A stretch of DNA of 64,000 nt from an uncultured beta proteobacterium (GTDB lineage: Bacteria; Pseudomonadota; Gammaproteobacteria; Burkholderiales; SG8-41), in contig CAITMU010000103.1 in NCBI GenBank assembly GCA_903893565.1, forward strand, positions 42,325-106,324, written 5' to 3'. Below are positions 43,155-52,421 of the stretch, piece by piece. The notes below the pieces were generated by a model, which was not told where the DNA came from, did not search any database, and saw only the letters and a list, made by a program, of their open reading frames with translations. How positions within the stretch are numbered: position 1 is the stretch's first letter; each line of letters starts with the position of its first letter. Both the position numbers and the translations under genes were made by a program.

Positions 43155-44162
43155 ATGCCACTTCTTCTCCCGCACCGAACCCCTTTCTTCTGCCTCAGAT
43201 CCCGACAATTAGCCCAACAGCTCAGCTTAGCGAGCCTATTGGTATGCTCTTCTTGCCTCATGGCGCAAAGCTACCCTAATCGCTCTATTCGCTTAATAGT
43301 GCCTTCAGCCCCCGGAGGGGGTACCGATATTGTGGGGCGTGCTATGGCAACCAAATTAACGGAATATTTAGGGCAACCCGTGGTGGTGGATAATCGCGCC
43401 GGCGCGGGCACCATCATCGGCATCGAAATGGCCGCCAAAAGTGCCGCCGATGGATACACCCTATTAGTGGGCTTATCAACCCTGGCCATCAACCCCAGCA
43501 TGTTTAGTAAATTGCCCTACGATACGCAGCGTGATTTAGCCGCCATCACACAAGCCGTGGCGGTTCCCAATGCCTTGACCATCCACCCATCCGTCCCAGC
43601 CAAAACCTTAGCCAACCTCATCCAACTGGCCAAAACACATGCCAACGAATTAAACGTCGGCACTGCGGGCAACGCCACTAGCCCCCATCTATCTCTGGAG
43701 CTCCTTAAAAGCCTCGCACAGATTAAGATGGTCCACATCCCCTATAAAGGTTCCGGTAACGCCATTATTGCCAATCTGTCGGGTGAAGTCTCCGTCTCCT
43801 TCCCCTCCGTGCCCACCGCGTTCCCCTATGTTAAATCTCAGCGCCTGCGTGCACTCGGTGTAACCACGGCCAATCGCTCAGCGGCCTTTCCTGAGGTGCC
43901 TGCGATCGGGGAAATTGTCCCCGGTTACGAAGCCACTCAATGGTTCGGCCTCATGGCCCCTGCAGGCACCCCAAGGCCGATCATTGATCGGTTACATCAA
44001 GACAGTGTGAAAGCGCTCCGCTCCCCAGAGGTCATCAAACAATTGTCTGGCGAAGGCGCACAAATTATTGCGAGTAGCCCTGAGGAATTTAATGCCTACA
44101 TTCGATCAGAAACTGAAAAATGGGCGCGCGTCATCAAGGCCGCGGGCATCAAATCGCAGTAG
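43155..44162 (+). CDS. Bug-family (TctC-like) periplasmic receptor
   Basis: 335 residues. Signal peptide with core LSLASLLVCSSCLMA and cleavage near A-QSYPN. Motifs: NRSIRLIVPSAPGGGTD, VDNRAGAGTIIGIEMAA, ADGYTLLVGLSTLA, IPYKGSGNAI and PGYEATQWFGLMAP. Second of a tandem pair. Its 3' end overlaps the 3' end of hemY by 14 bases on the opposite strand, so its stop region is also hemY coding sequence. Confidence 0.93.
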   Translation: MPLLLPHRTPFFCLRSRQLAQQLSLASLLVCSSCLMAQSYPNRSIRLIVPSAPGGGTDIVGRAMATKLTEYLGQPVVVDNRAGAGTIIGIEMAAKSAADGYTLLVGLSTLAINPSMFSKLPYDTQRDLAAITQAVAVPNALTIHPSVPAKTLANLIQLAKTHANELNVGTAGNATSPHLSLELLKSLAQIKMVHIPYKGSGNAIIANLSGEVSVSFPSVPTAFPYVKSQRLRALGVTTANRSAAFPEVPAIGEIVPGYEATQWFGLMAPAGTPRPIIDRLHQDSVKALRSPEVIKQLSGEGAQIIASSPEEFNAYIRSETEKWARVIKAAGIKSQ

Positions 44163-45378
44163 GCAAGAAGAGGGATTCAGCAGGCGATAATTTTTTTAAC
44201 GCCTCCTCAAGACTTCGTCGGTATAACGTATGGGCACGCTGCGTTTGCCCTAAACGCTCTTGCAACTGCGCGGCCGATAACAAGGCCTGATAACTCGTCT
44301 GAACCGCCAGACTAGCATCCACATAATTTTGCGCCTTTCCCCATAGCGCTTGGCTCATACAAAGCTTACCCAAACAAAGTAACAGAGCAGCATCTTGAGG
44401 ATGTTGCCCTAGCCACCCCTCCGCCCGCTCTATCTGTGCGAGCGACTCACACCCAGCCGATTCAATCGATTGTCCGTACACACTGGCCAGATCACTATCC
44501 CAATGCGCCTCTAAGGCAACCTCCAATATCCGTACCGCCCGCTGGGTGGCTTCCGCTACGTTAAGGCGCAAATATAAACGGGCAGCGACTCCCGCTACCA
44601 ATGCCTCCTGGCGAAGCACTTCCGGCACTTTTCGCCATGCTTGATTTAAAGCGGGTAAATCCACCGCCACTATTTTTAAATGCTCTGCAATCGCATGCGC
44701 CTGAAGATGCAGTGCTTGCTCTTGGGTAAAGACTCGTCTTCGTGCCAAGCGCTCAATCACCGGAAGCGTTAACTCCCATTGTCGATCCAACTGCAGCGCT
44801 TTTAATTCGATGCGTAGACCTGCGGTGTTTTTTTGTTCCAGCTTTTTCAACGCCGCCAAAGCCTCCTCTACCCGGTGCTCCCGCAGCAATAATTCAGCCT
44901 TGGTAATCACGGTCATGATCTCCCCCTGCGGCATCGACGCCGCACTTAACTGAAGATACTGATCGCGCCGCTCATAGGCTCGCAACTCATGGGCTGCTCG
45001 GGCCGCCACGATGGCGGCTAACCCCACTTGCTCTTTCAATTCAATGGCTTTTTGTGCTGCTTTTTCAGTGCGCGCAAAACGACCTGAAAAATACTCTTGC
45101 AAGGCCTCATGCAAAACTTCGCTCGCGTTTTTCTTTTTGAGCGAAGCGCGATACTCTCGCACCTGCTGTGGCATAGCCATCATCGCCACACCCAAACGAA
45201 CGAATCCATACAAAACAAAAAAAACGCCCACTAAAGACAATAAGGTGAGAACCAAAGACACTTCCACTCGATAGGGCGGCAGAACAATCTGCACATAGCC
45301 CGAACCGGAGCGCAATGCAGCCGCCACCACACCCACCCCCAAGGCCACCACAGCGATCATCCAAAATAACACTTTCAT
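44149..45378 (-). CDS. hemY: HemY, heme-biosynthesis-associated TPR membrane protein
   Basis: 409 residues. This is the proteobacterial HemY (not protoporphyrinogen oxidase): two N-terminal membrane helices (about residues 3-22 and 42-65) then tandem TPR-like helices to the end, for example LQEYFSGRFARTEKAAQKAI and LLLCLGKLCMSQALWGKAQ. It likely scaffolds late heme enzymes at the inner membrane. A good ribosome site (GAGGGAG) precedes its ATG. Last gene of hemC-hemD-hemX-hemY. Confidence 0.88.
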   Translation of the reverse strand: MKVLFWMIAVVALGVGVVAAALRSGSGYVQIVLPPYRVEVSLVLTLLSLVGVFFVLYGFVRLGVAMMAMPQQVREYRASLKKKNASEVLHEALQEYFSGRFARTEKAAQKAIELKEQVGLAAIVAARAAHELRAYERRDQYLQLSAASMPQGEIMTVITKAELLLREHRVEEALAALKKLEQKNTAGLRIELKALQLDRQWELTLPVIERLARRRVFTQEQALHLQAHAIAEHLKIVAVDLPALNQAWRKVPEVLRQEALVAGVAARLYLRLNVAEATQRAVRILEVALEAHWDSDLASVYGQSIESAGCESLAQIERAEGWLGQHPQDAALLLCLGKLCMSQALWGKAQNYVDASLAVQTSYQALLSAAQLQERLGQTQRAHTLYRRSLEEALKKLSPAESLFLPTAI

Positions 45379-45481
45379 GAAAACTCCCTCATTAACTGGC
45401 CAAGAAGCACGCCCGCCACTGGCCCAACAAAAGGGGGGTTAAGGACAAAAAAAAGGGGATTCATCTGTCTCACCTTTTTTC

Positions 45482-46549
45482 TCAGGGTGCGCCACGACTA
45501 CGGGATTGCACCAATTTATGCAACGCATCTAAAGAGGTGGAAATATCAGGTAATTCCAAATTAATTTGTTCTTTTTGCAAATCATTGACCACCCCCTGAA
45601 ATGCCATCACCTTCGGTTCATGAAGGTCAAAATAACGACTTAACCAATCTTTAACCGCCATGACATCATGATTAAACGTTTTGCCGTCTCGATTCAATAA
45701 AGCCACACGCGCGGTCAACAACCTTAACTTTAAATGTTCCTTTAAAAAAAACGTCTGATCGGGCGCTAAGAGCGCAACATCCGTTCCATCCAGTCGCTGC
45801 ACTTGCACGAGTTGTTTAATATCGGTCCACAGTTCTTGCCAAAATCTCACCCATGTACCACCCATGGCTGGCGAAGCGGTCGAGCCTTTAGCTTTTGCCC
45901 CTCCTGCGGGGCGGGTTTCCGCTGCCAAGGGCAAATGCTCAATAACACCGAGTAAAGTATCAATTTTTAAACTCATTCCCACCGTGTCGATTAGGGGCAA
46001 GGCGGTTAATTTTTCAATATCCTGAAAAATGGCTTTTCGTAAGCCCGTCAATTGCGGTCGATTCATCGCCTGTAGCCGACTATCCGTTGCCTGCAAGCCA
46101 ATCAAAGCCGCTTTAACATTACCCGCTAATTGCAATTGCTGACTGGCCATCAACAACGTTTGTTCGATTTCCGCATAAATCCACTCATCTCGATTGCGGG
46201 ATAAATCCTGATATAACGCTTCCAGCGCTATCTGCTGATTTTGCGATGCGGCGAGCTTACTTTCCAAAACCCCTAGTTTTACTGCCGCCTCACGCATGGC
46301 CTCGCGCAATTCATCAGCACTTTTATGTGTTTGTTGACTTTGATGGTCCACCTCAGCCAAGCGCTTAGCCAGTTCTTGACGCAAGCCCTCCATCGACTGG
46401 CGGGTCGCATACGTCTGCCAGGCCAAGGCTGCGACCACCAACGTCGCCAACACGAACCCCACATTCCAATATCGACGAAGTAATGCCTGCCCTCGTTGAT
46501 TCAACGAGGGTTGAGCTGAAAGTTGTTCCGAGTCAGTAGAAATCGTCAT
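45482..46549 (-). CDS. hemX: HemX, uroporphyrinogen-III methyltransferase-like membrane protein
   Basis: 355 residues from the ATG at 46549 (an upstream ATG at 46585 is in frame but less natural). One membrane helix (about residues 29-49, VGFVLATLVVAALAWQTY) is followed by a coiled-coil (about 50-120) and the HemX domain with WIYAEIEQTLLMASQQLQLAG at about 125-145. HemX has no methyltransferase site despite its common name. Lies between hemD and hemY; in some relatives it is fused to hemD, here it is separate. Role in heme synthesis is not well defined. Confidence 0.9.
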   Translation of the reverse strand: MTISTDSEQLSAQPSLNQRGQALLRRYWNVGFVLATLVVAALAWQTYATRQSMEGLRQELAKRLAEVDHQSQQTHKSADELREAMREAAVKLGVLESKLAASQNQQIALEALYQDLSRNRDEWIYAEIEQTLLMASQQLQLAGNVKAALIGLQATDSRLQAMNRPQLTGLRKAIFQDIEKLTALPLIDTVGMSLKIDTLLGVIEHLPLAAETRPAGGAKAKGSTASPAMGGTWVRFWQELWTDIKQLVQVQRLDGTDVALLAPDQTFFLKEHLKLRLLTARVALLNRDGKTFNHDVMAVKDWLSRYFDLHEPKVMAFQGVVNDLQKEQINLELPDISTSLDALHKLVQSRSRGAP

Positions 46550-46597
46550 TTTCTTTTCATTCCAATACGGCAGTATGCAACGCAACGTGGCTAGGTT

Positions 46598-47374
46598 TCA
46601 AGTAGAAAGGCTCTGCGCTAAAGTCTTTATCAAGGCTAGGTCACCCGGGGAGGACAGTTTGACCTTTAGCATCCCAAGCGCTTGTGCCTGCTCGGCGACC
46701 CGAGGATGGGTCACGATACAAAGCGTTTTTTTTAGCCACCCCTGTCCCTCACGACCCACATGAGCAAAAAAATAGCGCACCCCTTGGCTACTCGTAAAAA
46801 ACCCCGCAGCCACCTCGCCGCGCTCCCATGCGGTTAACAAAGGGGTAGGCGCCCAGCGAGGTTTTGCCTGTTGGTAACAACTCACATCCTCCACAATAGC
46901 ACCGAGTTCACGCCAACGTTGGGCTAAAAGCTCTCGCCCCCCTATGCCGCGAAAAATCAACACCCGCTCGCCTCGGCTTACTTGCAAGGCCGGCATTTTT
47001 AGCAAGGTTTCACTATCAAAAGGCGGATCACAAACCAGGTAGGGCGTTACCCCAAAATGGGCTAATGCCCGCGCACTACCCATCCCCATGGCAATAAAAC
47101 GCCAGTGCCTCGGCAACTCACATCGGGCCCGTATATAACTAAGCGCCTTATCGACTGCACTGGGACTCACGCATAAAACCCAGTCATACGCGTCCAATTG
47201 CGCCATCACAGCGTCCCAAACATTCCGATTCTCGGGGTCCTCTATTTCTATCGCCGGATACAACAAAGGAAACCAACCGCATTGCTCTAATGCCAAGGCC
47301 AAGGGCTTTGCTTGTGCCGCTGGACGCGTCACGATCACCGACCGAGCCAAGCCCTGAAACGGACTAGGACTCAA
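46598..47374 (-). CDS. hemD: uroporphyrinogen-III synthase
   Basis: 258 residues. It closes hydroxymethylbilane to uroporphyrinogen III with inversion of ring D. The family is divergent; the signs are VIVTRPAAQAKPLALALEQ near residue 14-32, FPLLYPAIEIEDP, DWVLCVSPSAVDKAL, AMGMGSARALAHFG and the late AGFFTSSQGVRYFF. It overlaps hemC by 4 bases. Context makes the call strong. Confidence 0.93.
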   Translation of the reverse strand: MSPSPFQGLARSVIVTRPAAQAKPLALALEQCGWFPLLYPAIEIEDPENRNVWDAVMAQLDAYDWVLCVSPSAVDKALSYIRARCELPRHWRFIAMGMGSARALAHFGVTPYLVCDPPFDSETLLKMPALQVSRGERVLIFRGIGGRELLAQRWRELGAIVEDVSCYQQAKPRWAPTPLLTAWERGEVAAGFFTSSQGVRYFFAHVGREGQGWLKKTLCIVTHPRVAEQAQALGMLKVKLSSPGDLALIKTLAQSLST

Positions 47375-48330
47375 TCCTGCTCCACTGCCGCTAAAATGTC
47401 CCCTGCGCCCTGCGCCCGTAATTCGTTGGCCAACTGCTGCCCTAAGCGCTCCGCTTCAGTGGTCGGGCCCGTGCAGTGCCCCACCACATGGCGAGTGCCG
47501 TCGGGTAGTCCTACATAAGCGCGCAATCGTAACTGCCCCTGCTCGATTTGTGCAAAGCCGGCCAGCGGCACATTGCAACTGCCCGCCAACGCTCGGGACA
47601 ACGCTCTTTCCGCATTCACACAATCCGCGGTGTGCATGTCATTTAACGGGGCTAATAACCGACAGAGTGCTTCCTCGGCTTGAAGACACTCAATAGCCAA
47701 TGCTCCCTGACCCACCGCTGGCAACATCTGCTCGGGCGTCAGAATTTCGCGAATTCGCGACTCCAGGCCTAAACGAACCAACCCCGCTGTTGCCAAAATA
47801 ATGGCTTCATAATCTTGTTCATCCAGTTTGCGCAATCGTGTTTGTACGTTACCGCGCAATGGCAAAATTTTTAAATGGGGCCATTTGGCTCTTAACTGAC
47901 TTTCCCGCCGCAAACTCGAAGTGCCTACCCGAGCCCCGGGGGGCAAAGCATCTAACGAATCAAAATTATTCGACACAAACGCATCTCGTGGGTCTGCTCG
48001 AGGCAAAAGGGCTGCCAAACAAAAACCTTGGGGCAATTGCATCGGTACATCTTTTAAAGAATGCACTGCAATATGAGCACGCCCCTGCTCAAGGGATCGT
48101 TCGAGCTCCTTAACAAAGAGCCCCTTACCCCCGATTTTAGCCAGCGAACTGCCTAAAAGACGGTCGCCTTGCGTGGACATGCTCAGAAGACTGACCTTGA
48201 GACTCGGATATAATTGGAGTAAAAGAGCCTGCACATGCTGTGCCTGCCAAAGGGCTAGGGCTGACTCGCGGGTGGCAATCACCAGATCCCTTGGAAGACC
48301 CTGACTGCCCAACGTTACGGATACGTCCAT
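47371..48330 (-). CDS. hemC: hydroxymethylbilane synthase
   Basis: 319 residues from the ATG at 48330. It polymerises four porphobilinogens on a dipyrromethane cofactor. Motifs: VIATRESALALWQAQHV, STQGDRLL, GKGLFVKELE, AVHSLKDVP with catalytic Asp nearby, GTSSLRRESQL, and GSCNVPLAGFA with the cofactor cysteine at about residue 250. First of the hem operon; the start codon region is shared with the divergent thioredoxin-like gene. Confidence 0.96.
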   Translation of the reverse strand: MDVSVTLGSQGLPRDLVIATRESALALWQAQHVQALLLQLYPSLKVSLLSMSTQGDRLLGSSLAKIGGKGLFVKELERSLEQGRAHIAVHSLKDVPMQLPQGFCLAALLPRADPRDAFVSNNFDSLDALPPGARVGTSSLRRESQLRAKWPHLKILPLRGNVQTRLRKLDEQDYEAIILATAGLVRLGLESRIREILTPEQMLPAVGQGALAIECLQAEEALCRLLAPLNDMHTADCVNAERALSRALAGSCNVPLAGFAQIEQGQLRLRAYVGLPDGTRHVVGHCTGPTTEAERLGQQLANELRAQGAGDILAAVEQD

Positions 48331-48355
48331 GATAAAAGTTAGCTTAGCCGACAAA

Positions 48356-48883
48356 ATGCCAAAAATAGCGTGGGCACTGATTCTAGCATGCGCCGTATCG
48401 TCCTCTCTTAGCTTCGCCCAAAATGCCTCAACGCTACCCCAAGAGATAATCTCTACCTCTGCGCAGCCCGGTTTAAGTCCCTTGACGCGAGCGACTGATT
48501 TACATCAAAGTGCTCGCTTATCCCGTGAAAAACGAAAGCCCATTTTACTCGCTTTTACCCTGACCCAATGCCCCTACTGCGCTATCGTGCGTCAACGCTA
48601 TCTGGCGACTCTCGACTCAGACCCTCGCTGGCACGACAAGCTAATCGTATTGGAATTACCCTTGGATGCCCCCGCTTTAAGCCACGATTTTTCGGGGCAA
48701 TCCACCACCGCAGCCACTCTGGCCCGACGATTCGACATTAAGAAGGTGCCCACCTTGCTCATTTTCAACGATCAAGGTCAAGCCCTAGCCCCGCCCTTGG
48801 TGGGGTTTAACTCGGAAGATTTTTATGGCGCTTATTTAGAACAACTACTGGAAACGGGATTGAAAAAAATGCGCCCCGAGTAA
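48356..48883 (+). CDS. periplasmic thioredoxin-fold protein, CPYC type
   Basis: 175 residues from the ATG at 48356, which begins a signal peptide (IAWALILACAVSSSLSFA). An ATG at 48329 is in frame but would overlap the hemC start codon. The mature part has a long polar lead, then AFTLTQCPYCAIV (CxxC) and VPTLLIFNDQGQ with the cis-proline, as in SoxW-like thioredoxins. It probably reduces or monitors a periplasmic partner. No sox genes are nearby. It faces away from hemC. Confidence 0.82.
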   Translation: MPKIAWALILACAVSSSLSFAQNASTLPQEIISTSAQPGLSPLTRATDLHQSARLSREKRKPILLAFTLTQCPYCAIVRQRYLATLDSDPRWHDKLIVLELPLDAPALSHDFSGQSTTAATLARRFDIKKVPTLLIFNDQGQALAPPLVGFNSEDFYGAYLEQLLETGLKKMRPE

Positions 48884-49091
48884 TTTAATCTGACCAAACG
48901 CCCTTTTTACGAGATTTACACACCACATCACCCATCAACACAGCCCTACGATCCATCGTTATAATCAACGCACAATTAGAATAATCTATAGCTTCCGTGC
49001 TCCGCGTCTTCCCCTCGTCAACCCACAATTGCCCGTGCAACCAAGTCATGCTTATTTTTCGTTGATTCCTTTGACCGAGAGCCTCCCTCCC

Positions 49092-50090
49092 ATGCCCCCA
49101 TTTCTCGACTGCCCATTAAGACCCTTCATGTTTCTTTTTTTTATACTGTGCGGCTTTTTTAGCGTTAGCCTTAACGCAGCCAACGGCGCACCATTCCCTG
49201 ACCGGCCCATTCGCGTCATCGTCGCCTCCTCGGCCGGTACGGGCGCCGATATCTTTGCGCGTATCATCGGTCAAGAACTCACCGCCCAATACCACCAACA
49301 AGTAGTCGTTGAAAACCGTACGGGTGCCGGTGGTTTAATCGGCGGGGTCGTGGCCGCTAATGCCACCGCCGATGGCTACACGCTGTTCATGGCCTCGACT
49401 TCCACCTACGTTGCACCCTTGTTACAAGCTAAACCCTCCTATCGTCCCATAGAGGACTTCGCCGCCGTAGCCCAAGTAGCGGCCATCACGAGTGTGGTCC
49501 TCACCCCGATGAGTCTACCCGTCAAATCCGTCAAAGAACTCATCGAGTGGACCAAAGCACGACCCGCCACCATGAACTTCGGATCGGTCGGCGCAGGAAC
49601 CGCAGGTCACTTGTCAGCAGAAATTTTTAATCGTGCGACAGGCATCGCCCCGGTTCACGTACCTTTCAAAGGATTTTCTGATTTATTAACCGATCTTATT
49701 TCCGCCCGTATCCAACTCATGGTGTTTGTAATGCCAAGCGTATTGCCCATGATCAAAGAGGGAAAATTACGTGCTCTTGCAGTCACTAGCCCCAATCGCA
49801 GCTTTGCACTACCCGATATACCCAGCCTAGCCGAATTAGGATGGCCTGACGCGCAATCGGAAACACTCTACGGGTTTTTAGCCCCCGTTAAAACACCGAC
49901 CCCCTTGATCCATCAAGTAAGCACTGATATCGTCAACATTCTTAAAAAACCCGACACGCTCACTCGATTTGAAAAACTGGGCGCACAGCCCACCAGTCAG
50001 ACCAGCGCACCCGCCTTTGAACTTTATGTTCGCCAACAATATCAATTTTTTCGTCAACTCATGCCCGCTATAGGGCTTCATCCTCAATGA
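49092..50090 (+). CDS. Bug-family (TctC-like) periplasmic receptor
   Basis: 332 residues from the ATG at 49092; starts at 49029 and 49128 are alternatives, the latter opening directly on the signal core FLFFILCGFFSVSLN. Motifs: DRPIRVIVASSAGTGAD, VENRTGAGGLIGGVVAA, ADGYTLFMASTST, VPFKGFSDLL. The first strand has SSAGTGAD where others have PGGGxD, a mild variation in the ligand-binding loop. Overlaps the next Bug gene by 4 bases (ATGA), so the pair is translated together. Confidence 0.92.
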   Translation: MPPFLDCPLRPFMFLFFILCGFFSVSLNAANGAPFPDRPIRVIVASSAGTGADIFARIIGQELTAQYHQQVVVENRTGAGGLIGGVVAANATADGYTLFMASTSTYVAPLLQAKPSYRPIEDFAAVAQVAAITSVVLTPMSLPVKSVKELIEWTKARPATMNFGSVGAGTAGHLSAEIFNRATGIAPVHVPFKGFSDLLTDLISARIQLMVFVMPSVLPMIKEGKLRALAVTSPNRSFALPDIPSLAELGWPDAQSETLYGFLAPVKTPTPLIHQVSTDIVNILKKPDTLTRFEKLGAQPTSQTSAPAFELYVRQQYQFFRQLMPAIGLHPQ

Positions 50091-51121
50091 CCATGTGCTC
50101 CCTCTTTATCACTCAAACCCCACGCTCAAACCTTCGCGGTGGACAGTCTCGTCGGGTATTTTGCGCCCTTTTAACGACCTGCCTTCTGAATGGCACCCTG
50201 ATGGCGCAAACACCCTCCACCCACTATCCCGCACGTGCCGTGCGTTGGGTTGTGCCCTTCGCCTCTGGCGGTGGCACCGACGTGATCAGTCGCCCCATCG
50301 CATTGTCAATCGGAGAACTCTTAGGGCAGCCCATGGTCTACGATAATCGGGGAGGAGGTAATGGCATGATTGCGGGTGAATTGGTCGCTAAATCAGCCCC
50401 TGATGGCTACACCCTGCTGGTGGGTAGCCCTGCGGTTGTCACGACCAATCAAAGTCTATACGCCAAAATGCCTTTTAACGCATTGACCGATTTCACCCCC
50501 ATCACCCGTTTTGCCAATGTGCCCAACCTGCTCGGCGCCCATCCTCTGTTACCGGTGCATTCTGTAAGAGAACTTATAGACTATGCCAAAGCCCATCCGA
50601 AGCAAGTCAACTGGGCCTCCTCAGGCATTGGCTCCGGTGGACACTTAGGTATTGAATTGTTCCAGTCACGCGCCGGTATCAAAGTCGAGCATATTGCTTA
50701 TAAAGGCGCCGGACCCGCCTTGGTCGGCGTCATCAGTGGTAATGCCCAATTACTGTTAGCCGGACCCGGTGTTTTTTTGCCGCACATGAAAGCCGGCCGT
50801 ATTAAGCCTCTGGCTATTGGTAGCCTACAACGGATTCCGATATTGCCTGAACTACCTACCCTCAATGAATCCGGATTAAGTGGCATGGAAACGGGCTCTT
50901 GGTATGGGCTGCTAGCGCCCCGCGGTACACCCAAATCCGTCATCCGGGTGCTACACGAGGCCACGGTTAAAGTGCTACAACAACCGTCCACCCTGACACG
51001 CCTCGTCAACGATGGCGCTTTAGTGGCGGGCAATACCCCCGAACAATTCGCACAAGACATCCGGCGTGAAGAGGCTCAGTGGTCTCGTATTATCAAGGCG
51101 GCCCATATTCAACTGGATTAA
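50087..51121 (+). CDS. Bug-family (TctC-like) periplasmic receptor
   Basis: 344 residues. Signal peptide core FCALLTTCLLNGTLMA. Motifs: ARAVRWVVPFASGGGTD, YDNRGGGNGMIAGELVA, APDGYTLLVGSPA, IAYKGAGPAL and METGSWYGLLAPRG. The second loop reads RGGGNG where most have RxGAGG. Translationally coupled to the Bug gene before it. Ends convergent with the NADP oxidoreductase gene, 17 bases apart. Confidence 0.92.
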   Translation: MTMCSLFITQTPRSNLRGGQSRRVFCALLTTCLLNGTLMAQTPSTHYPARAVRWVVPFASGGGTDVISRPIALSIGELLGQPMVYDNRGGGNGMIAGELVAKSAPDGYTLLVGSPAVVTTNQSLYAKMPFNALTDFTPITRFANVPNLLGAHPLLPVHSVRELIDYAKAHPKQVNWASSGIGSGGHLGIELFQSRAGIKVEHIAYKGAGPALVGVISGNAQLLLAGPGVFLPHMKAGRIKPLAIGSLQRIPILPELPTLNESGLSGMETGSWYGLLAPRGTPKSVIRVLHEATVKVLQQPSTLTRLVNDGALVAGNTPEQFAQDIRREEAQWSRIIKAAHIQLD

Positions 51122-51138
51122 ACCCGTTATTGATACAC

Positions 51139-52146
51139 TTAAATCAATTTCACCAGTTGCTTACCAAAATTCTCTCCTCGTAGCATGCCAATAAACGCTC
51201 CGGGGGCCGCTTGTAGGCCCTGCGCCACGGTTTCCCGGTATCGGATCGCCCCTGAGGCGACCCCTTGCGCGAGGGCTTCTAAGGCAGGTTTCCATAACGG
51301 CCTATGGTCCGAACAAATAAAGCCGCGCAACTGAATTCGATTGACTAAAAAACTACGAAAATTGGTCACTGCCAAGCGCTGTGGATCCTCATAACCGGCA
51401 ATCAAACCACATAAGGCAATACGGGAAAAAGGATTCATCACCTCCAACACCGCATTCAAGATAGGTCCTCCCACGTTATCAAAGTAAACGTCTACCCCCT
51501 TTGGACACGCGACCGCTAAGCGCTCGGACAATGTCAGGGCCTCATTTTTCTTGTAGTCGATGCAGGCATCAAACCCCAATTCATTCACCACGTAATCACA
51601 CTTAGCTTGTCCTCCCGCAATCCCGACCACACGACAACCCTTTAATTTCGCTAACTGTCCTGCCACACTGCCCACCGCTCCACTGGCCGCCGAGATCACC
51701 ACGGTTTGCCCAGGTTCAGCCCGTCCATGCTCATTTAACCCAATCCAAGCGGTCACCCCAGGCATGCCGACGGCACCCAAATACGCTGACAAAGGCACAG
51801 GCTTCGGAGGCAACAAACGAACCCCCGCACCATTAGACTTGCCGTAGAGTTGCCAGCCCGTATGGGTTTCCACAAAACTGCCAACAGGAAATTTTTCATG
51901 ATGCGACACAATGACCTCTCCTACGACCGTGCCAACCATCACCGCCCCCAATTCCACTTTGGCCGCATAAGACTTGGCCTCATCGATACGCCCTCGCATA
52001 TAAGGGTCTAGTGACAAATAATGCGCTCGCACCAAAAACTCTGACTCCCCCGGCGGTTCAATGTCTTTTTCCACCCATTTAAAATGGGACAACTCGACCT
52101 GCGCTTGTGGGCGCGCGGCCAGCAGTATTTGCTGATTTTTTTCCAT
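51139..52146 (-). CDS. NADP-dependent medium-chain oxidoreductase (PTGR/CurA-like)
   Basis: 335 residues. Zinc-independent member of the medium-chain reductase family: no catalytic zinc ligands, but the nucleotide-binding VVISAASGAVGSVAGQLAKL-type motif (about residues 148-167), and the PTGR/CurA-specific LDPYMRGRI at about 46-54 and VDVYFDNVGG at about 220-229. Enzymes of this group reduce the double bond of enones or aldehydes with NADPH. No neighbour suggests the substrate. The ATG at 52146 is used. Confidence 0.92.
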   Translation of the reverse strand: MEKNQQILLAARPQAQVELSHFKWVEKDIEPPGESEFLVRAHYLSLDPYMRGRIDEAKSYAAKVELGAVMVGTVVGEVIVSHHEKFPVGSFVETHTGWQLYGKSNGAGVRLLPPKPVPLSAYLGAVGMPGVTAWIGLNEHGRAEPGQTVVISAASGAVGSVAGQLAKLKGCRVVGIAGGQAKCDYVVNELGFDACIDYKKNEALTLSERLAVACPKGVDVYFDNVGGPILNAVLEVMNPFSRIALCGLIAGYEDPQRLAVTNFRSFLVNRIQLRGFICSDHRPLWKPALEALAQGVASGAIRYRETVAQGLQAAPGAFIGMLRGENFGKQLVKLI

Positions 52147-52421
52147 TGCTTTTTCCTTGGTTAAAACGCCTACGACAAAAGGGCTCGCACTGAATCCGCC
52201 TGCGCCTATCGAAAGCGGTGACTTTACCCCACTTTGTTAATGGTGTTGCGTCGTTAGGGGTCAATTGGGTCTTGTCCTGCCTCAAGGCTTGCGTCAAACC
52301 CTGCGCCCCGCCCTGTCCCGATCGACACTTTCATTTGCAATAAAACGGGCACTCCCCTACTATGGATCAACAATAAAAACCAATACCTCATCACCATCGA
52401 CTAAAGAGGGGGGGAATACAC

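Noticed and set aside
45379..45481. Terminator between hemX and hemY (A-run and T-run can pair)
   Set aside because: The stem is almost all A-T with a large loop and lies inside an operon.
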